From Lishizhenia sp965656535 (GTDB lineage: Bacteria; Bacteroidota; Bacteroidia; Flavobacteriales_D; Crocinitomicaceae), in assembly GCA_965656535.1 (NCBI GenBank), contig CBFHKX010000005.1:147438-211437 (forward strand): a stretch of DNA of 64,000 nucleotides, written 5' to 3'. A program made the translations under genes and the position numbers. The notes beneath the pieces are model-generated. The model had not been told where the DNA came from, ran no database searches, and saw nothing but the letters and a program-made list of their open reading frames with translations. Positions 51,467 through 60,275 of the stretch are shown here, piece by piece (within the stretch, counting starts at the first letter, position 1; the number at the start of each line of letters is the position of its first letter).

Positions 51467-52333
51467 ATGAGACAGCTTAAAATAACAAAATCGATTACAA
51501 ATCGTGAGAGTCAGTCACTTGACAAATATCTTCAAGATATTGGTAAGGAAGAGTTGATTACTGCGGAGCAAGAGGTAGAATTAGCGAGAAGGATAAAAGC
51601 AGGAGACCAAAGAGCACTTGAAAAATTAACACGTGCCAACTTACGATTCGTTGTTTCGGTTGCTAAGCAATACCAAAATCAAGGATTAACTTTACCCGAT
51701 TTAATTAACGAAGGAAACCTTGGTTTAATTAAAGCTGCCCAAAAATTTGATGAAACTAGAGGATTTAAGTTTATTTCTTACGCCGTTTGGTGGATTCGTC
51801 AGTCTATCCTCCAAGCCTTAGCTGAACAAGCGCGTATTGTAAGACTTCCGCTTAATCAAGTTGGTTCTTTAAATAAAATAAACAAAGCTTTCTCTAGGTT
51901 AGAGCAAGAATACGAAAGACCTCCTTCTGCCGAAGAATTAGCAGAAGCTTTAGAAGTTCCAGAAGAAAAAGTGAAAGAGTCACTCAACGTTTCTGGTCGT
52001 CATGTATCTATGGATGCGCCATTATCTTCTTCTGAAGACGGCGGTACACTAATGGATGTAATGGCTAATGGAGATTCACCAAAAGCTGATCAGCAGTTAA
52101 TGGCAGAATCTTTACAAAAAGAAATTGAGCGTTCACTTTCTACCTTAACAGATAAAGAAAGAGAAATTATTCGTTTGTTCTTTGGAATAGGGATGAACCA
52201 TGGTTTAACACTCGAAGAAATAGGTTCTAAATTTAACTTAACTAGAGAGCGAGTTAGGCAAATAAAGGAAAAAGCAATTAGAAGGTTACGACATACTTCT
52301 AGAAATAAATTGTTAAAAGCTTATTTAGGATAA
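51467..52333 (+). CDS. rpoD: RNA polymerase primary sigma factor (RpoD/SigA, Bacteroidota type)
   Basis: Housekeeping sigma factor, 288 residues, lacking the long N-terminal region 1.1 found in E. coli, as is normal in this phylum. Region 1.2/2.1 begins SLDKYLQDIGKEELITAEQE; 2.3-2.4 has GFKFISYAVWWIRQSILQAL; region 3 has RPPSAEELAEAL; region 4.2 ends with LTLEEIGSKFNLTRERVRQIKEKA-like helix-turn-helix. It recognises the TTG/TAnnTTTG promoters described elsewhere here. The leader carries a rare strong SD; a terminator follows. Confidence 0.95.
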   Translation: MRQLKITKSITNRESQSLDKYLQDIGKEELITAEQEVELARRIKAGDQRALEKLTRANLRFVVSVAKQYQNQGLTLPDLINEGNLGLIKAAQKFDETRGFKFISYAVWWIRQSILQALAEQARIVRLPLNQVGSLNKINKAFSRLEQEYERPPSAEELAEALEVPEEKVKESLNVSGRHVSMDAPLSSSEDGGTLMDVMANGDSPKADQQLMAESLQKEIERSLSTLTDKEREIIRLFFGIGMNHGLTLEEIGSKFNLTRERVRQIKEKAIRRLRHTSRNKLLKAYLG

Positions 52334-52342
52334 GATACTTTT

Positions 52343-52377
52343 AGGGCTACCATTTTTGGTGGCCCTTTTATTTTTTT
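52343..52377 (+). terminator. Terminator after rpoD
   Basis: AGGGCTACCA (52343-52352) pairs with TGGTGGCCCT (52357-52366, one G-T) around TTTT, followed by TTTATTTTTTT. Confidence 0.9.
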
Positions 52378-52398
52378 ATATAATTTAATTATAGTTTA

Positions 52399-53841
52399 AT
52401 GGAGGCAGCAGTAGGCTACGAAAAAGAACTTAACGAACACGTAAAAAGAGAACGTGCAGCGGTTAAGTTACAAAGTAAAACTGGTCAACTTTTATATGAC
52501 CAAGGTATTGAATTAGTATTGTTCAGAAACCATTTAGATGGTATTACAATCGCTGAAATTTTAAATCTGCATAGATACGCAGATAAAGTAGTTAATAAAC
52601 CTGTAGATGTTTTTACAACATCTGATCTTGCAGAAGAGCTCTTAAAGTTAAATCTTGCTCCTTCTAAACTTGACATTGGAAAACTCGCAAGTGAATACCT
52701 AGCAGAACAAGCTAACTTCGCGACTCAGGCAGACTTTTTAAAATCAAAGCTTAGCGACTTTATAGGTAACACAGCACATACCTTTGAACCAAGAGATGTT
52801 ATTTTATATGGTTTTGGAAGAATTGGTAGACTGGCTGCAAGAGAATTAATAAAGCAAGCAGGTAAAGGTCAGCAGTTACGCTTAAGAGCTATTGTAACGC
52901 GTAAGGCAGATGTTGTTAAACGTGCTGCTTTGTTAAGAAACGATTCTGTTCATGGAGCTTTTGATGGTACTGTTGTTGAAAATGAAAACGACAAAACGAT
53001 TTCTATCAACGGACAAATAGTTCAAATGATAGAAGCAAATAATCCAGAAGACATTGATTATACAGCTTATGGAATCAAAAATGCTTTAGTAATTGACAAC
53101 ACAGGAGTTTTCACAGATAGAGAAGCTTTAGGCAGACACAAACAGGCAAAGGGTGTATCAAGAGTTTTACTTACTGCTCCAGGAAAAGAAATTCCTAATG
53201 TTGTTTACGGTATTAACCACAGAGAGTTGGACTTAGAATCTGAAAAAATATTTTCAGCAGCATCTTGTACCACAAACGCTATCTCTCCTATTCTAAAAGT
53301 AATGACTGATGAGTTTGGTATAGACAAAGGACATATTGAAACTGTACATGCTTACACGAATGATCAGAACTTGTTAGACAATATGCACAAAAAACCAAGA
53401 AGAGGTAGAAGTGCAGCAATTAACATGGTAATTACATCTACTGGAGCTGGGAAAGCTGTTACAAAGGTAATTCCTTCTTTAGATGGTAAGTTAACGGCAA
53501 ATGCTGTTCGTGTTCCTACACCAAACGGATCTTTGGCTATTATATCGTTAAGCCTTAACAAAGCAACTTCTACCGAAGAAGTAAACGAGAAGATAAAACA
53601 TGCTGCGTTGAATGGTGATTTAATAAACCAAATTTACTATTCAGTTGATGACGAACTCGTATCAAATGATATAATTGGAAACACATGTTGTTCTGTATTT
53701 GATTCGCCAGCAACGATTGTATCAAATGACGGTAAGAATGTTGTTTTATACACATGGTACGATAATGAGTACGGTTACACAAAACAAGTAATTAGAATGG
53801 CTAAATATATTTCTAAAGTAAGAAGATTAATTTATTACTAG
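52399..53841 (+). CDS. gap: Glyceraldehyde-3-phosphate dehydrogenase, long form
   Basis: Glycolytic/gluconeogenic enzyme converting glyceraldehyde 3-phosphate to 1,3-bisphosphoglycerate. 480 residues against about 335 in the usual form: the NAD-binding GFGRIGRLAAREL begins only near residue 135, and about 130 residues of helical, charged extension precede it. The catalytic Cys290 is in AASCTTNAIS and the His partner downstream; YTNDQNLLDNMH and WYDNEYGYTKQV are present. This extended form is known in Bacteroidota. A strong terminator follows. Confidence 0.93.
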   Translation: MEAAVGYEKELNEHVKRERAAVKLQSKTGQLLYDQGIELVLFRNHLDGITIAEILNLHRYADKVVNKPVDVFTTSDLAEELLKLNLAPSKLDIGKLASEYLAEQANFATQADFLKSKLSDFIGNTAHTFEPRDVILYGFGRIGRLAARELIKQAGKGQQLRLRAIVTRKADVVKRAALLRNDSVHGAFDGTVVENENDKTISINGQIVQMIEANNPEDIDYTAYGIKNALVIDNTGVFTDREALGRHKQAKGVSRVLLTAPGKEIPNVVYGINHRELDLESEKIFSAASCTTNAISPILKVMTDEFGIDKGHIETVHAYTNDQNLLDNMHKKPRRGRSAAINMVITSTGAGKAVTKVIPSLDGKLTANAVRVPTPNGSLAIISLSLNKATSTEEVNEKIKHAALNGDLINQIYYSVDDELVSNDIIGNTCCSVFDSPATIVSNDGKNVVLYTWYDNEYGYTKQVIRMAKYISKVRRLIYY

Positions 53842-53867
53842 AAATCTCCATTTTTAAGATATGATGT

Positions 53868-53899
53868 CCCTCTCGCTTTTTGTGAGAGGGATTTTTTTT
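53868..53899 (+). terminator. Terminator after gap
   Basis: CCCTCTC (53868-53874) pairs with GAGAGGG (53884-53890), then A and eight Ts. Confidence 0.92.
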
Positions 53900-53965
53900 G
53901 AAAAGTATCTAAACTACAAATAGAACCTTACTAAATAAGTTTATACTTTCGTAAAAAAGTATAGC

Positions 53966-55036
53966 TTGAGCAAAGAAAGAATTTTTGGACTTGACATTTT
54001 AAGAGCACTAGCAATCTTAATTGTAGTGTATGGTCACGGATATATTGTTGCTCCAAACTTAGTCGTTAAATACTTCCCCTCATTTCCTCTTCCTGAAGGA
54101 GTTGATTTATTCTTTGTTTTAAGCGGTTTTTTAATCGGAAATATTATTGTTAAACTTAGCAAAGAGAATAAACTTAATTCTTTTTATAATATCAATAATT
54201 TTTGGAAAAGACGCTGGTTACGAACGCTTCCGTTATACTACTTCATACTCCTAATTAATCTCTTACTTTCCTATTTAAATGCTATTCCTTCTGATATTCA
54301 GTATTTCGATTTCAGTTTTTTTATTTTTTGCCAAAATCTCTATACAGGTTTTGTTGGATTTTTCTTTGAAAGCTGGAGTTTATCAATTGAAGAATGGTTC
54401 TATTTACTCTTGCCTATTCTGCTTGTTTTGTTACTTAAACTTTTCAATTCTCAGCGTGCCCTATTCGCTTCTATTTTAATCATGATTGTAGTTCCAATTA
54501 TTTATAGAACTATCTTATTTGACTCTACAATAGACAGCTTTTGGTACAGTGTTAACATCAAAAAAGTAGTACTCACTCGATTAGACGCTATCGGTTTTGG
54601 ACTTTTAGCAGCCTACGCATTTAACTATCACAAAAATACTTGGATAAAGAATAAACTAGTTTTTCTGTTCATTGGACTGGCTATAATCTTTTACGCGACG
54701 TTTTTTGAACCCTCGCATCAACAATTTTACGCACAAGTGTTCTTTTTATCACTTTTGCCAATAGGTACTATGCTAATACTTCCATTCCTCAATTCAATAA
54801 AGCGAACACGTTTTAATTGGTTAAATAAAATGGTCACTTTCATAAGTAAGATATCTTATTCAATGTACTTGGTTAATTTATCCATTGTAGGATTGCTTAT
54901 TGCCGAGTTTCTGCCAGAATACAGTTTTTATAATGGAGTAAGAAACTATGTTTTATTTTGGTTTTTCACAGTTTCTCTGTCAACTCTAACTTATTATTTA
55001 ATTGAAAAACCATTTCTAATTTTACGAGACAAATAA
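53966..55036 (+). CDS. Acyltransferase 3 family membrane protein (OafA/YrhL-like)
   Basis: 356-residue multi-pass membrane acyltransferase that O-acylates a surface glycan or lipid. The family N-terminus GLDILRALAILIVVYGHG with the catalytic His near 25, the PEGVDLFFVLSGFLIG segment, and WSLSIEEWFYLLLPILL (about 145-162) are present, with about ten hydrophobic helices. The start is TTG at 53966; no ATG exists before the conserved GLDILR, so the rare start is likely genuine. The target glycan is unknown; lipopolysaccharide modification is one possibility. Confidence 0.85.
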   Translation: MSKERIFGLDILRALAILIVVYGHGYIVAPNLVVKYFPSFPLPEGVDLFFVLSGFLIGNIIVKLSKENKLNSFYNINNFWKRRWLRTLPLYYFILLINLLLSYLNAIPSDIQYFDFSFFIFCQNLYTGFVGFFFESWSLSIEEWFYLLLPILLVLLLKLFNSQRALFASILIMIVVPIIYRTILFDSTIDSFWYSVNIKKVVLTRLDAIGFGLLAAYAFNYHKNTWIKNKLVFLFIGLAIIFYATFFEPSHQQFYAQVFFLSLLPIGTMLILPFLNSIKRTRFNWLNKMVTFISKISYSMYLVNLSIVGLLIAEFLPEYSFYNGVRNYVLFWFFTVSLSTLTYYLIEKPFLILRDK

Positions 55037-55045
55037 AAAGAATAT

Positions 55046-55501
55046 ATGATTCATACCGAATTTAAACCCTTTTCAGAACTCACTTTAAATGAGTTTCACG
55101 ACATTATTCAACTAAGAATTGAAGTGTTTGTAGTAGAGCAAGATTGTCCGTACCAAGATTTAGATGGTAAAGACAAAAAATGTTACCACATGATTTGTAG
55201 GAACGGACTAGGAGATTTAGTCGGAACCTTAAGAATTTTACCCGCTGGTTTAGCTTACAATGAAATTGCTATTGGCAGAGTTGTACTCAATCAATCTGTT
55301 AGAGGTACCAACCAAGGTCATTCAATAATGAAAAAAGCAATGAAATTTATAGCTGAAGAATTCGGTGAGTCCGCCATTCGAATTTCCGCACAAAAACACC
55401 TTGAAAAATTTTATGCTTCGCATCAATTTAAAAGTACGGGAAAAGAATATTTAGAAGATGGAATACCACATATTGAAATGCTCTACGAACCTTTTATATA
55501 A
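55046..55501 (+). CDS. elaA: ElaA-type GNAT N-acetyltransferase
   Basis: 151-residue GNAT protein of the ElaA group. LNEFHDIIQLRIEVFVVEQDCPYQDLDGKD is the family N-terminus (quoted in two parts: LNEFHDIIQLRIEVF and VVEQDCPYQDLDGKD); AIGRVVLNQSVRGTNQGHSIM is the acetyl-CoA-binding part. Nine bases after the membrane acyltransferase gene, so possibly cotranscribed. Substrate unknown. Confidence 0.85.
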   Translation: MIHTEFKPFSELTLNEFHDIIQLRIEVFVVEQDCPYQDLDGKDKKCYHMICRNGLGDLVGTLRILPAGLAYNEIAIGRVVLNQSVRGTNQGHSIMKKAMKFIAEEFGESAIRISAQKHLEKFYASHQFKSTGKEYLEDGIPHIEMLYEPFI

Positions 55502-55552
55502 TTAAGTGGATATTTAAAAATTGTTGACCTATTTTTACAAAAAACAAAAGAA

Positions 55553-57598
55553 ATGAAAAAACTACTTTTATTTAGTCTTTCACTATCCATGCTTGCAGCG
55601 TGTGGTACTAAAGACAATTCATCCACGATTAAAACAAAAAAAGGATCTAATATATACAGTACTATTAATACCAATTATATAGACAAATCTGTTAGTCCAA
55701 AATCAGACTTTTTTCAATATGCCAATGGCGAATGGGTAAAAAATAATCCAGTACCAGCCAGCGAATCAAGATGGGGTAGTTTTAATGAGCTTGACAAGGC
55801 AAACAAAATAAAAATCACCAAAATTCTCGATCAAGCAGCCAAAGAAAAATCTGAAAAAGGTACTACAAATCAACTTTTAGGAGATTATTACACGTCATTC
55901 ATTTCAATGGAAACAAGAAATAAGGTTGGGTTTAAGCCTATTGCAGATCTTGTTAATAATGTGGGGGAAATAAGAGACAAAAGGAATTATGCCAACATTA
56001 CAGCAATTCTGCATGAAAGAGGAATTTCTGCATTTTTCGGTTTTGGTATAGGTCAAGACCTTAAAGATGTAGATAACCATATTACCTATTTCGGTCAAGG
56101 AGGTATTGGTTTACCAAACAAAAACTATTACTTCGATAAAGATAAAGATGAAATTAAAGAAGAATATCAAAAACACATTGTACGTGTATTTGAGTTGGCA
56201 AAAATTCCAGATGCAAAAAAACGTGCTGAATTTGTACTGCAGGTAGAATCAAGGTTAGCAAATAATTTTTACAAACCTGATGAAATGCGTCAACCTGAGT
56301 TAACCTACAACAAAATGGGAAGAAATGAAATAATTAAAGCATTTGGAGATTTTAATTTTGAAAACTACTTAGGAAGAGTTGGTGCTCAAAGCTTTGATAC
56401 GATCATTGTTGGCAATGTAGACTACCCAGTTGTTTTAACAGAAATTATTGAGACTTTTGACGTAGAAGCAACAAACAGCTACCTTCAATGGTGCATTTTA
56501 AATCACTATGCCGGACACTTAAATCAAGACTTTGTTGATTTAAACTTTGACTTTTACGGCAAAACCCTTTCTGGAAAATCTGAAATGAAACCGATAAAGG
56601 ACAGAGCTATAAATGAAATCACAGGTATGCCAATAGCAGAAGCTCTTGGCAAAGCCTTTGTTGAAGAACATTTCTCTGAAGAAGCAATGAACCGAGTAAA
56701 CACGATGGTAGACAACCTTTTAATTGTTTTTGAAGAACGTATCAATAACCTAGATTGGATGACGAGTGAAACGAAAAGACAAGCACTTCAGAAACTCAAT
56801 GCAATCGGAAGAAAACTCGGTTATCCTTCGAAATGGGAAGACTTTAGTTCTATCGATATTTCTGCTTCAAACTACATTCAAAACATAGACAACCTAATGC
56901 TTTATTCGCATAAAAAGAATATGTCTGAGCTAAACAAACCGGTTGATAAAGAAGAATGGGGAATGCCTGCACACATGGTTAATGCATACTACCATCCACT
57001 TTTAAATGAAATCGCTTTCCCTGCCGGTATTATGCAACCGCCATTCTTTGACGTAAACGCCGAAGACGCTGTAAACTACGGCTCTATAGGAATGGTAATT
57101 GGTCACGAATTCACGCACGGTTTTGATGATATGGGTTCTAAGTTTGCTGCAGATGGATCTTTTACAAACTGGTGGTCTGCAGATGATAGAAAAGCCTTTG
57201 AAGAAAGAACAAGTAAATTAGGACAAACCTTTGAGGCATTTTGTCCAATTGACGGACATTGTGTTAACCCAAATCTAACAATGGGAGAAAATATTGCAGA
57301 TTTAGGAGGAATAACCCTAGCTTATCATGCATATACACGAACGCCAGAATTTAAAAAGAACGAAATTAGAGAAGGTTTCACGCCTGCTCAGCGCTTCTTT
57401 ATCAGCTACGCACAGCTTTGGAAAATAAACTATACAGAAGAAGAGTTGAAAAACAGACTAGAAAATGACTCTCACTCTCCTGGAATGTATAGAGTAAACG
57501 GACCATTAATGAATTGTCCAGAATTTTTCGCAGCCTTTGATGTTCAAACATCAGATAAAATGAGAAACGATGAAGCTAAGATTTCTAAAATCTGGTAA
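55553..57598 (+). CDS. M13 family metallopeptidase (neprilysin/PepO-like) lipoprotein
   Basis: Zinc endopeptidase acting on small peptides outside the cytoplasm, 681 residues. Signal peptide with lipobox LAAC (Cys about 17). The N-terminal M13 domain starts DFFQYANGEWV. The zinc motif HEFTH is at 518-522 (VIGHEFTHGFDDMGS), the third ligand in ENIADLGGI, and the NAYYHP substrate motif is present. A final CPEFFAAFDV precedes the C-terminal W, as in the family. A hairpin terminator follows, overlapping the start of the next gene. Confidence 0.93.
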   Translation: MKKLLLFSLSLSMLAACGTKDNSSTIKTKKGSNIYSTINTNYIDKSVSPKSDFFQYANGEWVKNNPVPASESRWGSFNELDKANKIKITKILDQAAKEKSEKGTTNQLLGDYYTSFISMETRNKVGFKPIADLVNNVGEIRDKRNYANITAILHERGISAFFGFGIGQDLKDVDNHITYFGQGGIGLPNKNYYFDKDKDEIKEEYQKHIVRVFELAKIPDAKKRAEFVLQVESRLANNFYKPDEMRQPELTYNKMGRNEIIKAFGDFNFENYLGRVGAQSFDTIIVGNVDYPVVLTEIIETFDVEATNSYLQWCILNHYAGHLNQDFVDLNFDFYGKTLSGKSEMKPIKDRAINEITGMPIAEALGKAFVEEHFSEEAMNRVNTMVDNLLIVFEERINNLDWMTSETKRQALQKLNAIGRKLGYPSKWEDFSSIDISASNYIQNIDNLMLYSHKKNMSELNKPVDKEEWGMPAHMVNAYYHPLLNEIAFPAGIMQPPFFDVNAEDAVNYGSIGMVIGHEFTHGFDDMGSKFAADGSFTNWWSADDRKAFEERTSKLGQTFEAFCPIDGHCVNPNLTMGENIADLGGITLAYHAYTRTPEFKKNEIREGFTPAQRFFISYAQLWKINYTEEELKNRLENDSHSPGMYRVNGPLMNCPEFFAAFDVQTSDKMRNDEAKISKIW

Positions 57599-57617
57599 AA
57601 AATAAATAGTATTTTTG

Positions 57618-57649
57618 AAACGTCCTTTATTGATGAAGGGCGTTTTTTT
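57618..57649 (+). terminator. Terminator of the M13 peptidase gene, ending at the next start codon
   Basis: AAACGTCCTT (57618-57627) pairs with AAGGGCGTTT (57636-57645, one G-T) around TATTGATG; the T-run ends directly at the ATG at 57650. Confidence 0.8.
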
Positions 57650-58165
57650 ATGCCAACTCCAGAAGAAATATTACAAGAATTACACAAAAAAAGAGATTTT
57701 CAGAAGCATCTCTCCTATTTTGAGAAAGACAAACAGTTAGTTGAGGTATTTATTGGATATTGCAAAGCAACAGATTACCCAAAACCAGAATATGCTTCAT
57801 GGCTATTTTCTCATTTGGCAGCAAAACACCCGCAAGCGCTGTATAAACATTATTTCGAATTAATTGATATTTGGATAGCGTCTGAAAACCACACCTTACA
57901 CAGAAACTTACTAAAAACAATAACGCTATTGCCTTTTAAACCTTACCGAGAAGGAGAATTTTTAGATGCATTAATTGAACACCTATCAAATACAGAAACA
58001 AAAGTAGCTGTAAAGGCTTATGCTATGGACTTGTTGTTGCACTTTGTAAAAAAATATCCTGAAATTATTCCTGAATTAAAAAGTAGCGTAGAAGCACAAT
58101 TCGAAAATTCTACTCCTGGCTTTAAAGCAAGAGGAAAGAAATTTTTGAAACAGATTGCAGGTTAA
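57650..58165 (+). CDS. HEAT-like helical repeat hypothetical protein
   Basis: 171-residue soluble protein made of alternating helices resembling HEAT repeats (for example VKAYAMDLLLHFVKKYPEI and FLDALIEHLSNTE). Often annotated only as hypothetical in Bacteroidota. Its ATG at 57650 follows the T-run of the upstream terminator without any spacer, and there is no other Met near the N-terminus, so it is either expressed by read-through or from a start further in. No catalytic motif seen. Confidence 0.65.
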   Translation: MPTPEEILQELHKKRDFQKHLSYFEKDKQLVEVFIGYCKATDYPKPEYASWLFSHLAAKHPQALYKHYFELIDIWIASENHTLHRNLLKTITLLPFKPYREGEFLDALIEHLSNTETKVAVKAYAMDLLLHFVKKYPEIIPELKSSVEAQFENSTPGFKARGKKFLKQIAG

Positions 58166-58279
58166 TGGTTTTAAGAACTTGTTAACTGAAAATTCAATTT
58201 ATTTCAAAAATAAAAAATCGAATAAATCTCAATAAAATTAAGCCTTTAAGACCTTAAACAATGCTTTAAGAAAATAATT

Positions 58280-58323
58280 TAGTACTATGTATTGCAAAGT
58301 ACTATTTAAAATACATATCTTTG
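58280..58323 (+). promoter_or_regulatory. PadR-PspC promoter with overlapping operator-like inverted repeat
   Basis: TTG (58292-58294), 21 bases, TATCTTTG (58316-58323): a consensus Bacteroidota promoter 20 bases before the PadR ATG. TAGTACT (58280-58286) and AGTACTA (58298-58304) form a perfect inverted repeat whose halves flank the TTG, as expected for an autorepressor site. Confidence 0.65.
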
Positions 58324-58343
58324 TAATGTAAAATAGCTCTAAA

Positions 58344-58670
58344 ATGAAATTAGAAAATACAAAAGCACAAATGCGAAAGGGAATACTAGAGTATTGTATC
58401 CTTTCCATTTTAGAAAAAAAAGAAGCATATCCATCAGAGATTATAGAAGAATTAAAATCTGCAAAATTAATAGTTGTAGAAGGCACCTTATACCCTCTTC
58501 TCACCCGTTTATTAAAAGCAGAATTATTAAGCTATAGGTGGGAAGAATCTACAGGCGGACCACCACGAAAATATTATTCGCTTACAAAAATGGGTAAAGC
58601 CTTTTTAGAAGAATTAAGCGATACTTGGAAAGAATTAAGCAAAGCAGTAAACACCATTAGCAAAAAGTAA
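58344..58670 (+). CDS. PadR family transcriptional regulator
   Basis: 108-residue winged-helix repressor. RKGILEYCILSILEKKEAYPSEI (recognisable as RKGILEYCIL and AYPSEIIEEL), LIVVEGTLYPLLTRLLKAELL, the wing RWEESTGGPPRKYYSLT and a short C-terminal helix are all PadR hallmarks. It starts the operon with the PspC gene (1-base gap) and probably represses its own promoter through the inverted repeat at 58280-58304. The inducer is unknown. Confidence 0.93.
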   Translation: MKLENTKAQMRKGILEYCILSILEKKEAYPSEIIEELKSAKLIVVEGTLYPLLTRLLKAELLSYRWEESTGGPPRKYYSLTKMGKAFLEELSDTWKELSKAVNTISKK

Positions 58671-58671
58671 G

Positions 58672-60186
58672 ATGAAAAAGACAATATCAATCAATTTAAG
58701 CGGAATCATATACTACATAGAAGAAGATGGTTTCGAAATTTTAAAAGAATATTTAGACAATATCAGAAGTCAGTTTAAAAATAAAGAAGAAGCTGACATG
58801 ATTTTAGAGGATGTAGAAATTAGGATTGCTGAGCTTTTTAGCGAGAAACTCTCTACATCAAAGACTGCAATATTACTAACAGATGTACAAGATGTTATTG
58901 CCGTTATGGGAGATGCTTCCGATTATTCTATAGACGAAGAAGAAGAAGACACAACCGAAAATCGCACAGAAAAAACTACATATGAGCACAAAAGAAAGCT
59001 ATACCGAGATCCAGAAAACGGTTCTTTTGGAGGTGTTGCAGCAGGTTTAGCAGCGTATTTTAATGTAGATACAATGATTTTACGTGTAGCTTTCGTTTTA
59101 CTTGTAATTGCTGGTTTCAGTGGTTTTTTAATTTATATCATACTTTGGATTGTATTGCCTAAAGTAAATACTACAAGCGATAGACTGAAAATGTCTGGCA
59201 AACCTATTACGGTAGAAAGCATCTCAAAGCAGGCGAAAGAAACAGGTTATAGAATAGAAAAATCTACACGTCAATTCTCTAAAGAATTTACAGAAAAAGT
59301 AGAACCAAGATTTAAACAGTTAGGAGCAATACTCTCAAAACTAATAGGCATCGCTTTAGTATTATTCTCGGCTTTTTGGTTAACTCTTTTCTTGATTTTC
59401 ACAATCGGTCAGTTTGGCTTAATTGGGTCAAACACAGAAAATGAATTGCTCTCGTTATATGATCTCGCTGAGCTCACTTTGATTGAAGGTACGCTAACTC
59501 TAAGTTGGATAGTAAGTTTTATAGTAGTGCTTTGTCCGCTTATTGGTTTAATTGTCTTAGGCTTAACCTTATTGTTTAAGTTTCAAACAAAAACCACGAA
59601 GCGTATTTACTTAACCTTATTTAGCTTTTGGATAATTGCGGTTATAACAGGTGGTGTTGTTGCAACAAAAAATGGTTTGCAGATGGTTGAAGAAGAAAAA
59701 ATTGAATTAGAAATTGCAACGCTCAGTACAAAACAAGTCAATATAACTTGGCAAACTTTAAATCCAGAAATAAGAAGTTATGATTTTAACCGAGATGAGG
59801 TGTTGAAGGTTAATGAAGACAGTATATTTTTAAGTGTTGACAGAATTCGAATATTTCCTTCCAAAGATAGTCTAACACACGTTTACGTTCAAAAATCTGC
59901 GCATGGTAAGGTTACTCAAAATGCTCTAAATAGAATTGCCAACATAAATATTCAAACAAAAATAGAGAATAACAAAGTACAAATACCAGCATATTTTGGT
60001 TTCCCGAAAACAGATAAAATAAGAAACCAAAACGTAAATATTATTGTAGAAATGCCTTTAAGTACAAACACAGCCATTACATTGGGTAGCCAAACGCGTA
60101 TTTTCTCATTAACAGATAAAGAAGATCGAGTGTATCTTCATCGCTTTGATTTCGAAAACCAACGCAACAGAAAATGGGACCATTAA
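58672..60186 (+). CDS. PspC domain-containing membrane protein
   Basis: 504 residues. A cytoplasmic N-terminal part (1-100) resembling the helical adaptor often before PspC domains, then PspC at about 105-165 (KLYRDPENGSFGGVAAGLA, FLIYIILWIVLPK). Three further membrane helices lie at about 225-255, 285-305 and 320-335, and a C-terminal beta-rich part (about 360-504) may be extracytoplasmic. PspC proteins sense or relieve envelope stress; the link with a PadR regulator is common in Bacteroidota. No PspA gene is near. Confidence 0.87.
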   Translation: MKKTISINLSGIIYYIEEDGFEILKEYLDNIRSQFKNKEEADMILEDVEIRIAELFSEKLSTSKTAILLTDVQDVIAVMGDASDYSIDEEEEDTTENRTEKTTYEHKRKLYRDPENGSFGGVAAGLAAYFNVDTMILRVAFVLLVIAGFSGFLIYIILWIVLPKVNTTSDRLKMSGKPITVESISKQAKETGYRIEKSTRQFSKEFTEKVEPRFKQLGAILSKLIGIALVLFSAFWLTLFLIFTIGQFGLIGSNTENELLSLYDLAELTLIEGTLTLSWIVSFIVVLCPLIGLIVLGLTLLFKFQTKTTKRIYLTLFSFWIIAVITGGVVATKNGLQMVEEEKIELEIATLSTKQVNITWQTLNPEIRSYDFNRDEVLKVNEDSIFLSVDRIRIFPSKDSLTHVYVQKSAHGKVTQNALNRIANINIQTKIENNKVQIPAYFGFPKTDKIRNQNVNIIVEMPLSTNTAITLGSQTRIFSLTDKEDRVYLHRFDFENQRNRKWDH

Positions 60187-60207
60187 AAACAAAATAAATC
60201 TTATCAT

Positions 60208-60243
60208 AAGCCCTATTCGTTACATTGAGAATAGGGCTTTTTT
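60208..60243 (+). terminator. Terminator after the PspC gene
   Basis: AAGCCCTATTC (60208-60218) pairs perfectly with GAATAGGGCTT (60229-60239), followed by TTTT. Its loop contains the -33 TTG of the next promoter. Confidence 0.9.
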
Positions 60244-60253
60244 ATTATCTTTG
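60225..60253 (+). promoter_or_regulatory. Promoter of the E1 gene, TTG-N18-TATCTTTG
   Basis: TTG (60225-60227) lies in the loop of the upstream terminator, and TATCTTTG (60246-60253) follows its T-run; 22 bases remain to the ATG at 60276. Confidence 0.7.
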
Positions 60254-60275
60254 TTCCGCGAAAAAAAATACATCT

